From Persicaria tinctoria (taxonomy: Eukaryota > Streptophyta > Magnoliopsida > Caryophyllales > Polygonaceae), in assembly GCA_037127255.1 (NCBI GenBank), contig JBANSL010000016.1, positions 7,628,501-7,692,500 of the forward strand: a stretch of DNA of 64,000 nucleotides, written 5' to 3'. This document shows positions 1 to 11,900 of the stretch, in pieces. The position numbers and the translations under genes were made by a program. The first letter of the stretch is position 1; each line of letters starts with the position of its first letter. The notes below the pieces were generated by a model. The model had not been told where the DNA came from. It saw nothing but the letters and a program-made list of their open reading frames with translations, and made no database searches.

Positions 1-622
1 GAGAGAGAATTGAAGGTGTGAACAAAACAACATGGAGGACGAAAGGAAGGTTGTGAGTATCTATACTTTGGGCAAAGATTGAAGAGGAAGCAAGGACAAC
101 ATAGACATCGCCTTCGTAGCCACATTGGAGGACGGAAGAAAGGCTACTCCTATGAAGAACATATGTCGAGGGCAAATTGGGTACTTAAACAAAGTCCACC
201 CAGTCCGCCTCCATTTTGTTGGGTGGGAATTTTGTTTGATTTTCTCCAACAATAATCTTCATCTCTTTCACCCTTTGTATCCACTTAAAAATATCGATGC
301 ATGCTTTTCGAGAAGAAAACTCTTCCCTCATCAACCATGCATCTGTTGAAAAACACACCCTAAGTAAAGAAAACGAGAATAAAGAAAACTAGGAAATATC
401 TAATCAATCAATTCTAAGGTTGCTTGATGTAGCATGTGAGGGAAATTTAGAGCCAAAATACGAATAGCAAAAACACAATAAATAAAACTAACATAAAGTC
501 TCATCACTCGAGGGATGAAAAAGTGTAAATTCTTACGGGAGCTAGAAAAGAGTCATTGGAAGGTTTTTGGTTTTATTGTTAGTATTTAGTTAAAATTATA
601 TATATTGAGTTTTTTTAATTAT
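1..622. other. Intergenic sequence, nothing recognised
   Basis: Purine-rich at the left edge, then AT-rich. Short open frames exist but none resembles a known protein or has plausible splice structure. Two similar 25-bp blocks starting with GGAGGACG (near 35 and 128) suggest a small local duplication. Confidence 0.4.
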
Positions 623-912
623 CTAAAATACAAAAAATTGCATGAGGATTTGCCTCCTCCGGTAGACAGATACATGGTGGTGGTGTTGGTAGCGGCTGAG
701 GCGCTCTCCGACGGCAAAGATTGAAACTCTCGAGCCCCCTCTCGCGAACACGAAATTGCCCTTGCCTCCGAACACAATCGAACACCGCCGCCCTTTCAAA
801 TTCATCTGGAGAATCTCCACCTTACCAGACAAATTCATCGGGCGTCATTCCTCACCCTCGCCGCTGATGCTGCCTCTGGCGCCGACCTGGTTGTGAAGAA
901 GAAGAACAAGTG

Positions 913-1100
913 AAGTGCGGTTTCAACCCGCATTTTACCCTTTTTATTATTATTTCTTTGTCAATTAAAATTATAAAAGGATAAAATGCGGTTTGAACCC
1001 GCATTTTATTCATTTATTTTTTACCCGCTTTTCATTCTGTTTTAATTTTAAATTTTATAACTTTCAAATGAAACGCGGTTTTAACCAGCATTTCTCTGTC
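913..1100. repeat. Three spaced copies of a GCGGTTT-AACCCGCATTTT motif
   Basis: Copies lie near 918, 986 and 1073 on the plus strand. The middle copy is a near-perfect palindrome with arms AAAATGCGG and CCGCATTTT around TTTGAAC. The third copy is diverged. I do not know the family; it may belong to a decayed transposon. Confidence 0.45.
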
Positions 1101-2757
1101 CAACCTGGAAAAATGAATATTTCCGTAAATATTTTAGATGTGTGAATATTACGGTAAATATTTATTTTTGAGTGAATATTTTGAAAAAAAAAATCATTTT
1201 TCTTGGTTATTTAGTATTTGGTTGGTAGGTTGTTTAATATGAATATTTAAGTACTTCATGCGGAAATTTAAGGTGACCCCTTCAACGGTTCAACCTAATT
1301 TTTACTCGATCTATTTACAACATCACTTAAGGCACTTACATGTTCTTAAATTTTACATTCCGTGTTACTCTACCACAATGGTAAACGTGGATCAACTTTT
1401 ATCTTAAGGTTATGAATTTAAGTTTCTTTTTTATTTTATTTTTAAATTTCTGTACTAAAAATAAATATTTAAATCATATATAAATGAAAAAAAAAATCTC
1501 AAAACTATCCTTCCAACTCAATTTGCCATATTTACTACTTTTTTGGTTCAACATGGGAATTAAAAATTGTGAAAATTGTGAAAATGGAAGTTACTTCATA
1601 GAAATTGAATTCCCGAACAGTCGAATTGATGAGAATTGTGAAAATGCGTTTGGATTAATTTTTTGTATTAGAGGATTAAAAAGGGAATTGAAAATTTGTA
1701 AATATATATAAAAGGGTGAAATTTGAACTTATCTAATGGGGAACTTCCTTCAAATTACAGGAATATAACATCGTGGAAGTTGAATTCCGATATTTTTATC
1801 TTTTAAAAATATAAACCAAACGCATATATTTCATCAACTTACTGGAAATTTATATTTTATGGGTTTTTTGACGTATCAATCAAACATAACACTTGCAAGA
1901 AGCAAAACACACCTTACAAGTCACAACCCCGATAAATTGGATTGTTTAATTTCCACTTTATAATATACCAAACTTGAACTAAAATCAATTAGCAAATAAG
2001 GTTAATCATATTATATACACATGTACATAACTACATATATATAATAAAAAAAAAAGTCCTTGAACAATTTCTTGAAGCATGGATTCCAATTTCTTTATCT
2101 TTTTGCAAATATGCAGTAATTGATTGAGGATATTGTGAAGAAAGTAGTCAGCTTTAGGTGTATCGAAGGGATCGACAAAGTTATGAAAGTGAAAGTTGTT
2201 TCCCACTCCAACCTTTTCTTTTCATATTTGTATAGGGATATGAGACCACCATCCTCTCTTTTTTTTCGGTGCATTTTTTGTTACTGTAGTTACTAGGGGC
2301 TAGGGTAATTAACCCTACAAAATAACTACTAATTCAACCTGATTTTTGCACAAAATTATTTCTCTAATTAATTTTATCTAATACTCCGTAATATATATAT
2401 ATTATACATATTTTTATTTAAATATTTAGGAATGCATAAAAAATGTATAGATGAGAGAGTTTATATTTTTAATATAGACCGCTCATCCACAAACAATCCT
2501 TGCGAGATCCTATTAAATTGTTTTCCTTGTAAATAAACGTGTATATATATATATTAGGTAATCGATTTTATTCCCATAATACCACTCAAAGTATATATCT
2601 ACTTAAATTGTTACCCTACTAAAAAAACTCAAAAAGATTTAAAAAAAAAAACTCAAAATGAGTTAAAATTATAAACATTAATTATTTAAAAATTATTAAA
2701 TCTTTTAAGTTTTAACCCCTTTACCCATATTTTCTTCTTCTTCAAAACTCTAATTAT
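1101..2757. other. AT-rich intergenic sequence
   Basis: No gene recognised. A minus-strand open frame at 2006-2206 encodes a helix-prone peptide, but it has no family resemblance that I can name and no flanking exons. Confidence 0.4.
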
Positions 2758-3491
2758 TAGGGGTGGGCGTGGGACGGGACGGGACGGGATTGGGGTAATC
2801 CCACGTCCTGTCCCGCATATTTTTTGCGGGACGGAATTTAATTATTATTTTTTTAAATCCCGCCGGGTCTTATCCCTCACGGAACAGGACGGGATCGGGA
2901 CGGGACATATCCCTCGTAAAAAAAAAAATTCCAAAATAATCCAATAAACTCTAAAAATAAATTCTTACAAATACTCTTACACTCATATAATTAGCAAAAT
3001 TATTACATGATTCCTCATTTCCTGTATAATCCTAAAATATGAGTAATTCCTATTTACAAATGCTACTGTTTTTTTCCTATATACAGTATAACTTGCATAT
3101 ACTTCCTATTTTAGGTGGCTGCTATACATTGGCACACATTGCTACTGGTTTTTTTTCAAGTGTAGCTACTGATTTTTTTTTAAAGTGTAGCTACGTAATA
3201 CTTACACTTACATTTTCTATTTATTACCTAATTCCTAATTTCTTATGTAATTCTATTGTTTAATAATTAAATGTTAATATATATAATATAAATATATTCT
3301 TAGATATTTTTATTAATTTTAATTACATATATAATTATATATGCGGGACGGGACGGGATTTGCGGGATGAGAACTCTCCGTCCCGCGTATATTTTGTGAG
3401 ACGGGATTGAATTTTTTTTTTAACAAATCCCACCGGGATCGGAACGGGACGTGGAACGGGACGGGATTTGCGGGATTTCTTACCACCCATA
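2758..3491. mobile_element. Non-autonomous hAT-like element with G-rich ends
   Basis: The 734-bp element begins TAGGGGTGGGC and ends with the inverse of TATGGGTGGTAAG. It is flanked by CTAATTAT (2750-2757) and CTAATTAG (3492-3499), an 8-bp duplication with one mismatch. Both ends carry runs of GGGAC or its complement, and the centre is AT-rich. Short termini of this kind with 8-bp duplications are typical of the hAT superfamily. No transposase frame is present. Confidence 0.8.
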
Positions 3492-4096
3492 CTAATTAGT
3501 ATAATTCTGCATATCACTATTGGGTTTCCGCGTTTTGGGAGGAAGTGGTCTCCTCAATGGCTGAATGGGCCCGGGCCTAGTAATAATTAACTAATAACTC
3601 GAATAAGGTATGGGACTATGGCCTATGGGTACCCGAGGCATAGTACAATAGAGACTAATCGACTATACTATAGTGTAGCAAGTATAAATTTTTTTTTTTA
3701 AAAAAAAAAAAATGGTATTCCATGGTAATTTGGATGAAACCAATCTCTAAATTCACCATCTCATAATGTCATTGAATTTGAAGTTTTAGATGTCCACTTA
3801 CTGCTAAAAATGAGCACATTTTTAGCCATCGACTACACGAACTATAAGGTGCTAAGAGAAAGACTAATATGAGAAAGAGAAAGACCAATATGAGAATGAC
3901 ATATTTTTACAAAAAAAAAATGTAATTTATTTGACCCAATTCGAAAAAATGTATTTAGAGATGTGATAGTCATATATTATGCATTTGTTTTACTCAATCC
4001 GTCTGATTTAATAGTGATATTTGAAATATGTGGAATGGAAAGACCCTCATTCACACCTACACACAAACCAAAGAAACTATGACTATATAAAAATTA

Positions 4097-4787
4097 GGGA
4101 AAATTACAGAAAACCACCCTTTAAATATAAGTGTTTTCACTTAACCACCCCTTAAATTCAAAATTACAGAAAACCACCCTTTAAATGGTACTTTCTTACA
4201 ACTCACCACCCATTCAACTATTTTATTTAATTTATCATTAAATATATTATATTTTAATATTTTTAAACTCAAATTTGATTGTAAATATATTCATATTTTG
4301 AATTTAAGGGCTCGATCATATTTTAGGGATTATTTAATTTATTTTAAAAAATAATAATAAATATAGCCTAGAATTATTATCTTGATTTATGGTTGAAAAT
4401 GTTTATAAATTTTTTAAATATTATGGAAATTACTCTTATTTATTTATATTTTAAATACGAGTAATTTACATAATGTTTTAAACATTTTCAAACATAAATT
4501 AAGATAATAATTCTAGGATTTATCGATTATTATTTTTAAAAATAAATACAATGATCCCTAAAATATAATTAGGCCTTTAAATTCAAATTTTGAATATATT
4601 TACAATCAAATTTGAGTTTAAAAATATTAAAATATATTATATTTAATGATAAAGTAACGAAAATAGTTGAATGGGTGGTGAGTTGTAAACAAATACCATT
4701 TAAAGGGTGATTTTCTGTAATTTTGAATTTAAGGGGTGGTTAAGTGAAAATACTCATATTTAAAGGGTGGTTTTCTGTAATTTTGCC
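4097..4787. mobile_element. Long inverted-repeat (Mutator-like) MITE, 9-bp TSD
   Basis: Almost the whole 691-bp element is a foldback: two arms of about 330 bp pair around a centre near 4440. Ends are GGGAAAATTACAG and the inverse of GGCAAAATTACAG. Identical TAAAAATTA copies flank it (4088-4096 and 4788-4796). A 9-bp duplication with long terminal inverted repeats points to a MULE-derived element. Its transcript would form a long hairpin. Confidence 0.85.
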
Positions 4788-4796
4788 TAAAAATTA

Positions 4797-5365
4797 TATT
4801 GATCCTAAAATTAAATAATTCAAGGAAATCAAACACCATAAACTAAACACGCTTTATACTATTTATATTATTTTAAAAAATGTCATCTTAAAACAGTGAT
4901 ATAGTTATAGTTCCGAGAATCTTAAATGAGGCCATCTGCCTCATTTTCATGGGCTACCCCAAACAATTTCACACCTTAATGTATAAATGCTCAAATGTTA
5001 TCTGACATGCGTGTGTACTGTGTGCGTGTATGAATTTATTTCACTTATTTTCACACTGCGTGTATTGGGACGTGTTTGGCGATTATTGGGACGTGTCAGA
5101 ACCCCCACAGGCCCACACGGCGCACTTGCCGAGTTGCCGGTATCCGACTCATTGTTCCCGATAATGAGTCGGAAACTGGCAAGTGAGGTCTGTGTCTGTT
5201 CATTAGCAATCTGAACATAAAGGGAGTGACAGCAAGAAGAAGCTCAAAACAGCAGCAATACAATACTATCTCAAAGTGCTTCAGCATCCCAACAATTAGA
5301 GTTCTCAAAATGACAGCGAAATTGGGACTGTAACTAATAGAACCGATGTTTCGGACTTCTTTAGT
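4797..5365. other. Sequence 3' of mL41 with a small hairpin
   Basis: Mostly unremarkable. Positions 5123-5185 can fold into a hairpin with arms CACTTGCC/GGCAAGTG and TCCGACTCATT/AATGAGTCGGA, with an asymmetric bulge on the left arm. It lies downstream of the minus-strand mL41 gene. Confidence 0.4.
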
Positions 5366-6109
5366 CTACTTTGCTGCATTGCTGGCTTCAGTGGTTGTAA
5401 CTTTTAACGCGCACTGGGAAACATATGCCCTGAGCTGCAATCAAAACGACAGTACAGTTAGCTCGGTGAAGCCAGTCCAACGCAATGCGAATGCAGTAAT
5501 GCACCTTATCCATATGAATCTGCAACTTCTCATGTGATTATGAGAATGCAGGGTAAGGCTTGACATAGCAAAACTAATGGGCTCGATAATCAGATGATCA
5601 CCAGTCAGATATAAATATGCAGATGGATTTTATCCGCCTTCTGGAGCTGGAAATAAGCTTTTCAAGCAATTCGTTTCTTCGTTATTTTCACGTATGAGCA
5701 CAACAAAATCCCTTACCCAACAACAGAACATCTCATCAGGAACTATTAACTATAATACCTTCACTAGAGCATCGACATCATACCTTAAAGTTGGTCAGAT
5801 CTGGAACCACATAATTTGGTAATTTCTCTTGAACCACAACATATCCACCTGCAACAAAAACCAGCTTCCTCAAGTCAATAAGCAATGTAAACATCTACGA
5901 AGCGATCAATTCATTTGATCAAGAAGAAGAACTACATTAAACTAGATTAAGGTGCATTGTAAACCTTTTCGGGTATGAAAACCAGTCGGCTTGCAATTCT
6001 TCCCTTTGTAGTAATTCCTTGGAGCCCTCTTTGAGGAAAGAATATCAAGTGACGATGTTCTCTTTCTCCTCATCGCCCTTGCCAGCCCCGTCAATATCCC
6101 GAGTGGCAT
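5366..6109 (-). CDS. Mitochondrial large ribosomal subunit protein mL41 (L27-like)
   Basis: Small basic protein of the mitochondrial ribosome large subunit. Three exons on the minus strand: 6109-5965, 5848-5784 and 5434-5366, joined by GT-AG introns. They total 279 nt, or 92 aa plus a TAG stop. The first exon encodes a short amphipathic N terminus (MPLGILTGLARAMRRKRTSS) followed by KRAPRNYYKGKNCKPTGFHTRKG. The second encodes GGYVVVQEKLPNYVVPDLTNFK, quoted here as GGYVVVQEKL plus PNYVVPDL, the hallmark of mL41. The third ends LRAYVSQC...ASNAAK. Length and order match plant homologues as I remember them. An upstream splice pair (donor CAG|GTATAC at 6607/6606, acceptor ATACAG|GAG at 6140/6139) suggests a 5' UTR intron, 6140-6606. 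No single open frame shows the whole gene, so it is easily missed. Confidence 0.88.
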
Positions 6110-6889
6110 CTTCCTGACGATTATATGAGGTTAATTCTCCTGTATATTATCGCATCAAAGACAACCAACACAAACAGATCAATGAAGCAAGCTCACAAGA
6201 CAAGCAAAGCTGCAATACACTCTAGGCATTTTGTCAAACACTTGGAGTGCAATGAAAACACACCAAAGAGAATCCATACATTCAAATTCCATATGCGTGA
6301 CATTACAGCAAGCAGTAATCATATCACGTGAACTTGTAAAACACCAAATTAAAGCAAAACAACATCCATTTATTTCCAGTATATGAACCTGTAACCTAAA
6401 AATAACCAAAAAGCAGGTGATTTCAATCATGAATATCTAGAGTAAATCAGGTGGTCTGTGCGAAAATTGGAGGAGGTGGCGTAGCATTTGAGATGAGGAT
6501 GACAACAACAGAGTTTAATTGACGAAGGGAGGAGCCAAAAAGCTTATATATGAGATGCGGTGGCGGAATTCACAGCGGAGGGAGAACAAGGACCTAGCTT
6601 GTATACCTGATGGAGAGTTGTGAAGACGAACACCGGAAGAGATGCGGCGGAGGCTGACTGGCTGGGAGCCTGGGACGGCGGCGATCGGAGGGGAATGGGA
6701 GAGGTGAAATCTCAAACCAGAGTTAGGCGGAGGGAGAGCGATGGCGGCGGAGACTACCGGGGAGAGCTTTTCGATTGGGGCGATTTACATAAAACACCCC
6801 TAACTAAGGGGTATTTTTACAAAACCACCCTTAAATTAGGAAACTATAGAAAACCATATGTGAATTAAAATAGACATTACTATATACCG
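6110..6889 (-). promoter_or_regulatory. Probable 5' UTR and promoter region of mL41
   Basis: Contains the inferred 5' UTR intron (6140-6606) and a more GC-rich stretch at 6540-6780 that is a plausible transcription start area for the minus-strand gene. From 6783 a segment with AAACACCCC and AAACCACCC motifs resembles one arm of the Mutator-like foldback elements elsewhere in this window, but I see no opposing arm. Confidence 0.4.
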
Positions 6890-6900
6890 CATATGGGTAC

Positions 6901-7061
6901 GTCCGCCGACTTCGTTTCGCTTGTATAGAGTGTGTTTGCTTGTATCTGACACCATCTTTGTATTGTTTTTTATTTTTTTTAGACGGGTTTACGGCTGCCG
7001 ACTTGTCGGCCATTGAGGTTCAGACTTGTCTGACATCGAATTCTTTCCTAATAAAAAAAAA
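6901..7061 (+). mobile_element. 5'-truncated LINE 3' end with poly(A)
   Basis: A 161-bp insertion ending in an A-rich tail (AATAAAAAAAAA) is flanked by identical 11-bp duplications CATATGGGTAC (6890-6900 and 7062-7072). Its last 60 bp (CTTGTCTGACATCGAATTC, then TTTCCTAATAAA) resemble the end of the LINE-like segment finishing near 26690. That fits target-primed insertion of the same family. Confidence 0.75.
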
Positions 7062-7072
7062 CATATGGGTAC

Positions 7073-7888
7073 TACTTTTGTGCGTCTTTGCAGATGAGAA
7101 TCTCAAATTTTACGTTTTCCTCTAAATATAAGCTAGATAAATAATTCAACTTACAACAACATATGTTTTTCATTAGTATGCCGAGCTTGTATAGTTCTGT
7201 ATCATTCATATGCGCTCGTGTATAGAAATCCACCTCCTCATCCTTGAAAATAATAGAATACTCCTCCAAGTCTAATATGTTGTTCACCTTGTTAGCGAAA
7301 GTCATCAACCATGTGTTGTTCACCTTGTTAGCGAAAAAAGTAAATTGTTGGTGCCGCTAAAACTTCTCGCCACCTATGCTCATCAGTTGCTTGTTTGTTG
7401 TCCATCTAAGTGATCAATGTCTTCTCTCTGATGTTGCCCTCGCTTATTTTCTTGACTTCACCTTCCTCACTTGGCTTCTATGACCCCGCAAATCTAAAAT
7501 TCAAAAGATTCATAACCAAAACCACCCGACTGGACCTACAAGTACCAATGATCTATCATTCTATCCCCGTTCAAAATAGGTGTGGAACCCGAACGCATTT
7601 GTTGGCTCCCATTCTCCGATACCTCCCTTGCCCTTGTCATTGACGGTGCTCAAGGCAACGCCCTTTGTCATCCACTTGAAAATAGAGAAAATGATTGGTT
7701 TGTTTGGGTAGCATAGGTCGAGAGATAACACGGGTGGAGGACCGTGGAGGTAATGGAATTTTTTATATATTGGACGAAGTTGGGACTTTTGGTATAGGTT
7801 ACACCCTTTTACGTCACTCTTCTTGTTTGGTTCTGCATTTTTGTATTTGGTTATTCACCACGTCTATATATTACCATTTCAGAAGAAA
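7073..7888. other. Intergenic sequence with small direct repeat
   Basis: A 22-bp block (GTTGTTCACCTTGTTAGCGA, then AA) occurs twice, near 7271 and 7317. Open frames here are short and unrecognised. Confidence 0.35.
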
Positions 7889-7975
7889 ATGAGTGGAGGA
7901 TACGACGTGGTTAAAGAGAAATTACCAAATTATGTTGTGGTTCAAGATAAAAAGAGAAATTACGTGGTGCAATAT
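7889..7975 (+). pseudogene. Fragment resembling mL41 exon 2
   Basis: Plus-strand sequence translating as SGGYDVVKEKLPNYVVVQD resembles the mL41 second exon (GGYVVVQEKLPNYVVPDL), which lies on the minus strand about 2 kb away. A block of about 21 bp including AGAGAAATTACCAAATTATG is identical. No start codon context, splice sites or neighbouring exons accompany it. It looks like a local duplicated scrap rather than a gene. The match is short, so coincidence is not fully excluded. Confidence 0.45.
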
Positions 7976-7984
7976 TCTACCTTT

Positions 7985-8215
7985 TATAATCAATTATTAT
8001 TATTATATTATTATAATAACTTACAAGAAATTAGTGGGCAACCGTGTTACTATCTGAGCCCCACTCCCTTGACAATAACAAAGCTAAGTCTAGTAAAAAT
8101 ATAAGCTGCAGTACGAGCCCCGGCATCCTGAGATTCTGAAAATTTATGAATCCGCTTCAGCAAGGCAACAACATCCGTATCTAGCTCCCCCAACGAAGAG
8201 AACATTTTCTGCCTA
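7985..8215 (-). mobile_element. RTE-type LINE 3' fragment with ATT tail
   Basis: Minus-strand reading gives the C-terminal part of an RTE-like LINE protein (SSLGELDTDVVALLKRIHKF, then a conserved end), followed by an ATT/ATA-rich tail at 7985-8025. Two other fragments here (24846-25017 and 63590-63828) share this protein end. RTE elements typically end in short tandem repeats rather than poly(A). Confidence 0.7.
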
Positions 8216-8561
8216 TAAATAAAAACGAAATTGCCTAAAATATCTTAGTGTTAGGAGATGTCATATGGCGGTAGGATGCGTGACTTAAATATATATAGTA
8301 TAATTTTTTTAAAACTAATATACGAGGGTATATTTTTTTTTTTGGGATAAAATATGAGGATATATTTGAGGAAAACAGATTGAATATTTTTATATATTTA
8401 TCTATAATTTTATGTTTGAGATTTATTTTAATAAAGAAAGTTTGAATTTTTAAAATATATTTAAATATCTAATAAATATATTAAATATTAAATATAAATA
8501 TGTATATCAATATTCAAGGTGTAAATATAGTTGCGACATAGTAGATAAATAGATCACTGAT

Positions 8562-8793
8562 ATTCTGGTTTTGCTCAACGCCTTCGAGTTCTTTTCTGTC
8601 ACCATGTTTTCCGAGGGGTCAACCAAGTGGCGGACAAAACAGCTCATATCGGATTGAGGCAGACTCAGGGTCGATTGCTTCTCACCATGAGCTTCTTCCT
8701 CTCGTCCGTAAGAACGCTATTGGGTGGTGGATCAATAAGGTCTGACATTACCCGAATTCTTGCCTTGTATAAAAAAAAAATAAAAAATAAAAA
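8562..8793 (+). mobile_element. LINE 3' end inserted just upstream of RPN8
   Basis: A 232-bp fragment with remnants of a LINE RNase H C terminus (a VFREGNQVAD-like motif, frame-disrupted) and an A-rich tail from 8770. It is flanked by ATAAATAGATCACTGAT (8545-8561) and ATAAATAGATCGCCGAT (8794-8810), matching at 15 of 17 positions. The insertion ends about 120 bp before the RPN8 start codon, so it lies in or next to the promoter or 5' UTR. Confidence 0.8.
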
Positions 8794-8884
8794 ATAAATA
8801 GATCGCCGATTAAAAAGCCGCAAGCGCTAACCAAAGGGGGAGTCGGGGAGACTTGTAGGAAGAGTGAGCCGCGAGAGATTTGTA

Positions 8885-8911
8885 ACGAGAGCGAGAGCGA
8901 GAGCGAGAGCG
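8885..8911 (+). repeat. GAGAGC microsatellite before RPN8 start
   Basis: Repeats of GAGAGC or GCGAGA run directly up to the ATG at 8912. The frame stays open upstream, but homologues begin at MDVIKTQ, so this is read as 5' UTR. Confidence 0.6.
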
Positions 8912-11900
8912 ATGGATGTGATCAAGACCCAACAAATTTCATCTCGCCCAATCGAGAAGGTGATTGTTCACCCTCTCGTACTCCTCAGCATCGTCGACCA
9001 CTACAATCGGGTCGCTCGCGATACCCGGAAACGAGTTGTAGGCGTCTTGCTCGGAAGCTCATTCAAGGGCACCGTCGATGTGAGCAACAGCTATGCAGGT
9101 TTGTATCTCTGTTCTGTTTGATGTCCGTGGAGGTTTGGATCTAGATTGCAATTGATTTCTGTTCAAATTAGGGTTAGGTTGCTTTGCTGCTAGGTTGCGT
9201 ATCGGTTCGGTTCTTGCTTTAACTATTTAATTTTAATTGAATCCTGAATTCTGACAATTTCTATACTTCGGGGCAAATGATAAAAGACTTAAACTGGCTG
9301 CTGTGGATTCTGAGATCTTGTTACCATACTTAATCTTGGTTCAGCAAAGAAAATGGCCCACCAATTGTAATATGGGCAATTGATTTCGGTTAAAAATTAG
9401 GGTTAGGTTGCGTACCAGTTCGGTTCTTGCTTTAACTAGAACTAGTTATCTTTATCCTGAAATCTGAAAATTTCTATACCGAATTACTTGTTTGGGCAAC
9501 TAATTAAAGATTCAAGCTGATTGCTTTGGCTTTTGAGATCTTGTAATTTCACATTGTACATATAAGTCAGTGTAAAAATAAGTATTATGACTGCAAGCAT
9601 TCTTTTTTTTTTGGTGTGAAATATGGACATAGATGTAACTATGTAAGTGACCCTGTAATGACAGTTTAGTTCACAAGAATTTTATCAAATCCTTTAGCTA
9701 AATATTATGTATCTGTTGTTGAGTTGCTGGACAATCGTTGTTAAGTGTCAACATAAAGGATATTAGGAAATGTATATTGTTTTCTTTCGTTAGGTTCGAT
9801 CTAGTTGTTAACACTTGATACTGAACTTGCAGTGCCATTTGAAGAAGATGATAAGGATCCTAGCATTTGGTTTCTTGATCACAACTACCATGAAGCAATG
9901 TTTTCCATGTCCAGGAGAATCAATGGTATATCTCTGTCTGGGTATTCTTAATATTAGAGGGATTTAATTGCTTTTTCTTTCTGCATGGGATTTGTTTTAG
10001 CGAACAATTCTCTAATGCTGTCATTAATTAATAATTTCAGCCAAGGAGCATGTAGTTGGCTGGTACAGTACTGGTCCAAAGTTGCGAGAAAATGACCTGG
10101 ATGTCCATAGATTGTTCAACGAGTAAGTTATCATGAATTCTTTCATTGTATCAATGTTATCTGCACAGGCAATTTTTTATATGATTATGAGACTGAACTC
10201 CATGTCTCTCTTGGTACTCACAGCTATGTTCCAAACCCTGTGTTGGTCATAATTGATGTCCAACCTGTGGAGTTGGGAATACCTACTAAAGCTTATTGTG
10301 CAGTTGAGGAGGTTAAGGAGGTAATCCTTATTCATTGTCTTTTTCCCTTGTCTGTTGTGCTGATTCATTTGGATCGCCATTTGAATGATCATCATGTCCC
10401 ATAAAACATCATAATGTATTTGTGTTTTCAATGCTATGACTTTCAAATAGCTATCTTGCTAATAATATGTATCTCCCCTCCAAACAGAATGCTACACAAA
10501 AGAGCAAGAAGGTATTTGTGCATGTGCCATCCGAAATAGCTGCACATGAAGTTGAAGAAATTGGTATGTTTATGAAGCTTGATTATGATTATGCAAACTT
10601 TTTCAAAATTAGTAAAAAACACATGCATAAGATAGTCTATAGTGTATCGTGCAAAAGGATTGTCTTTGTCCCTTCATTTAGTCCTTTGATTTTGTTTCAG
10701 GGGTTGAGCATTTGCTTAGAGATGTGAAGGATACAACCATTAGTACTCTAGCCACGGAGGTATGATTCTTTACACCTGAGTTTTGTCTTTTCGGTCGTCA
10801 AATGGTGTTCTAATTATCTTTAAATCCAAGTGACCGCCGGATTTGGTAGATTTTTCCCTTCTATGGGAATGAAAAATTCAGTGAGTGTAATCTAATCCCC
10901 ACAATGTACAGGTTTCAGGAAAGCTTGTGGCCCTTAAAGGACTCGACGCACGTCTGCGGGAGATACGCAGTTACCTTGACCTTGTTATTGATGAAAAGCT
11001 TCCGTTGAACCATGAAATTCTATACCATTTACAGGTGAACTATTGTAATTCTTTTTATGGTGTCTATTCTGTCTCATAAACCGACACAAGGTTTAAACCT
11101 TCTTTGATTGCTTTTTTAATAAAATTGAGGATTTCACATGTTACTATGTTTGAGGGAAGATGCTCAAGTGAAATGGTGTTTATGACCTCAAATCTTACCT
11201 CTACACTTCACTTCCAATGTTTTTAGTAAAATATGACAAGTCAATTCTTTACATTTTTTTTTCCTGTAAATATATCATCAAGTAATCTTGGTTTGCCTTT
11301 TCTTTTTCTTCATCTTAGGATGTGTTCAACCTTCTTCCAAATCTTAATGTGTCTGAGCTGATCAAGGCATTTGCAGGTTGGAAAATCATGAATTGTTGAA
11401 ACCTCTTAGTTTTCTTAACCACATATCCCGCTTATCTTATGATCTCTTTATTGTTTCTACAGTGAAAACAAATGATATGATGCTGGTTATATATCTGTCG
11501 TCTCTAATCCGGAGTGTAATTGCTCTCCACAACCTCATCAACAACAAGGTGATTTGTTATTTCTAACACGGGATTGGTGTCTACACTATAAGTTCTCAAT
11601 TATCCATTTACGCTTGGTTTTCATGACAATCTGATAAATTGTTAGATTATCCAATGTCCTTGCATTAACTAGTTGGTCTTCATCCTTGATGACGATCTGC
11701 AACAAGTTAAATTTGCTATAAGCCTTGATTATAATATGAACTAATAAACCTGTATGAGATAGGAGAGTTTGATACATAGGAATGGATGAAAAAATTGGTT
11801 ATCGTGTTAGAAGCTGACTCTGTGACTTTATTCCTACGGTCCTAAAATCCTTGGCCCTCGTTCGTTTTCTTATCAGATGCTGAACAAGGAGCATGAGAAG

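Noticed and set aside
913..1100. CRISPR-like repeat array
   Set aside because: Three diverged copies with unequal AT-rich spacers in a plant nuclear genome; not an array.
6515..6868. Open frames in the GC-richer stretch upstream of mL41
   Set aside because: Best explained as 5' UTR or promoter; no conserved protein.
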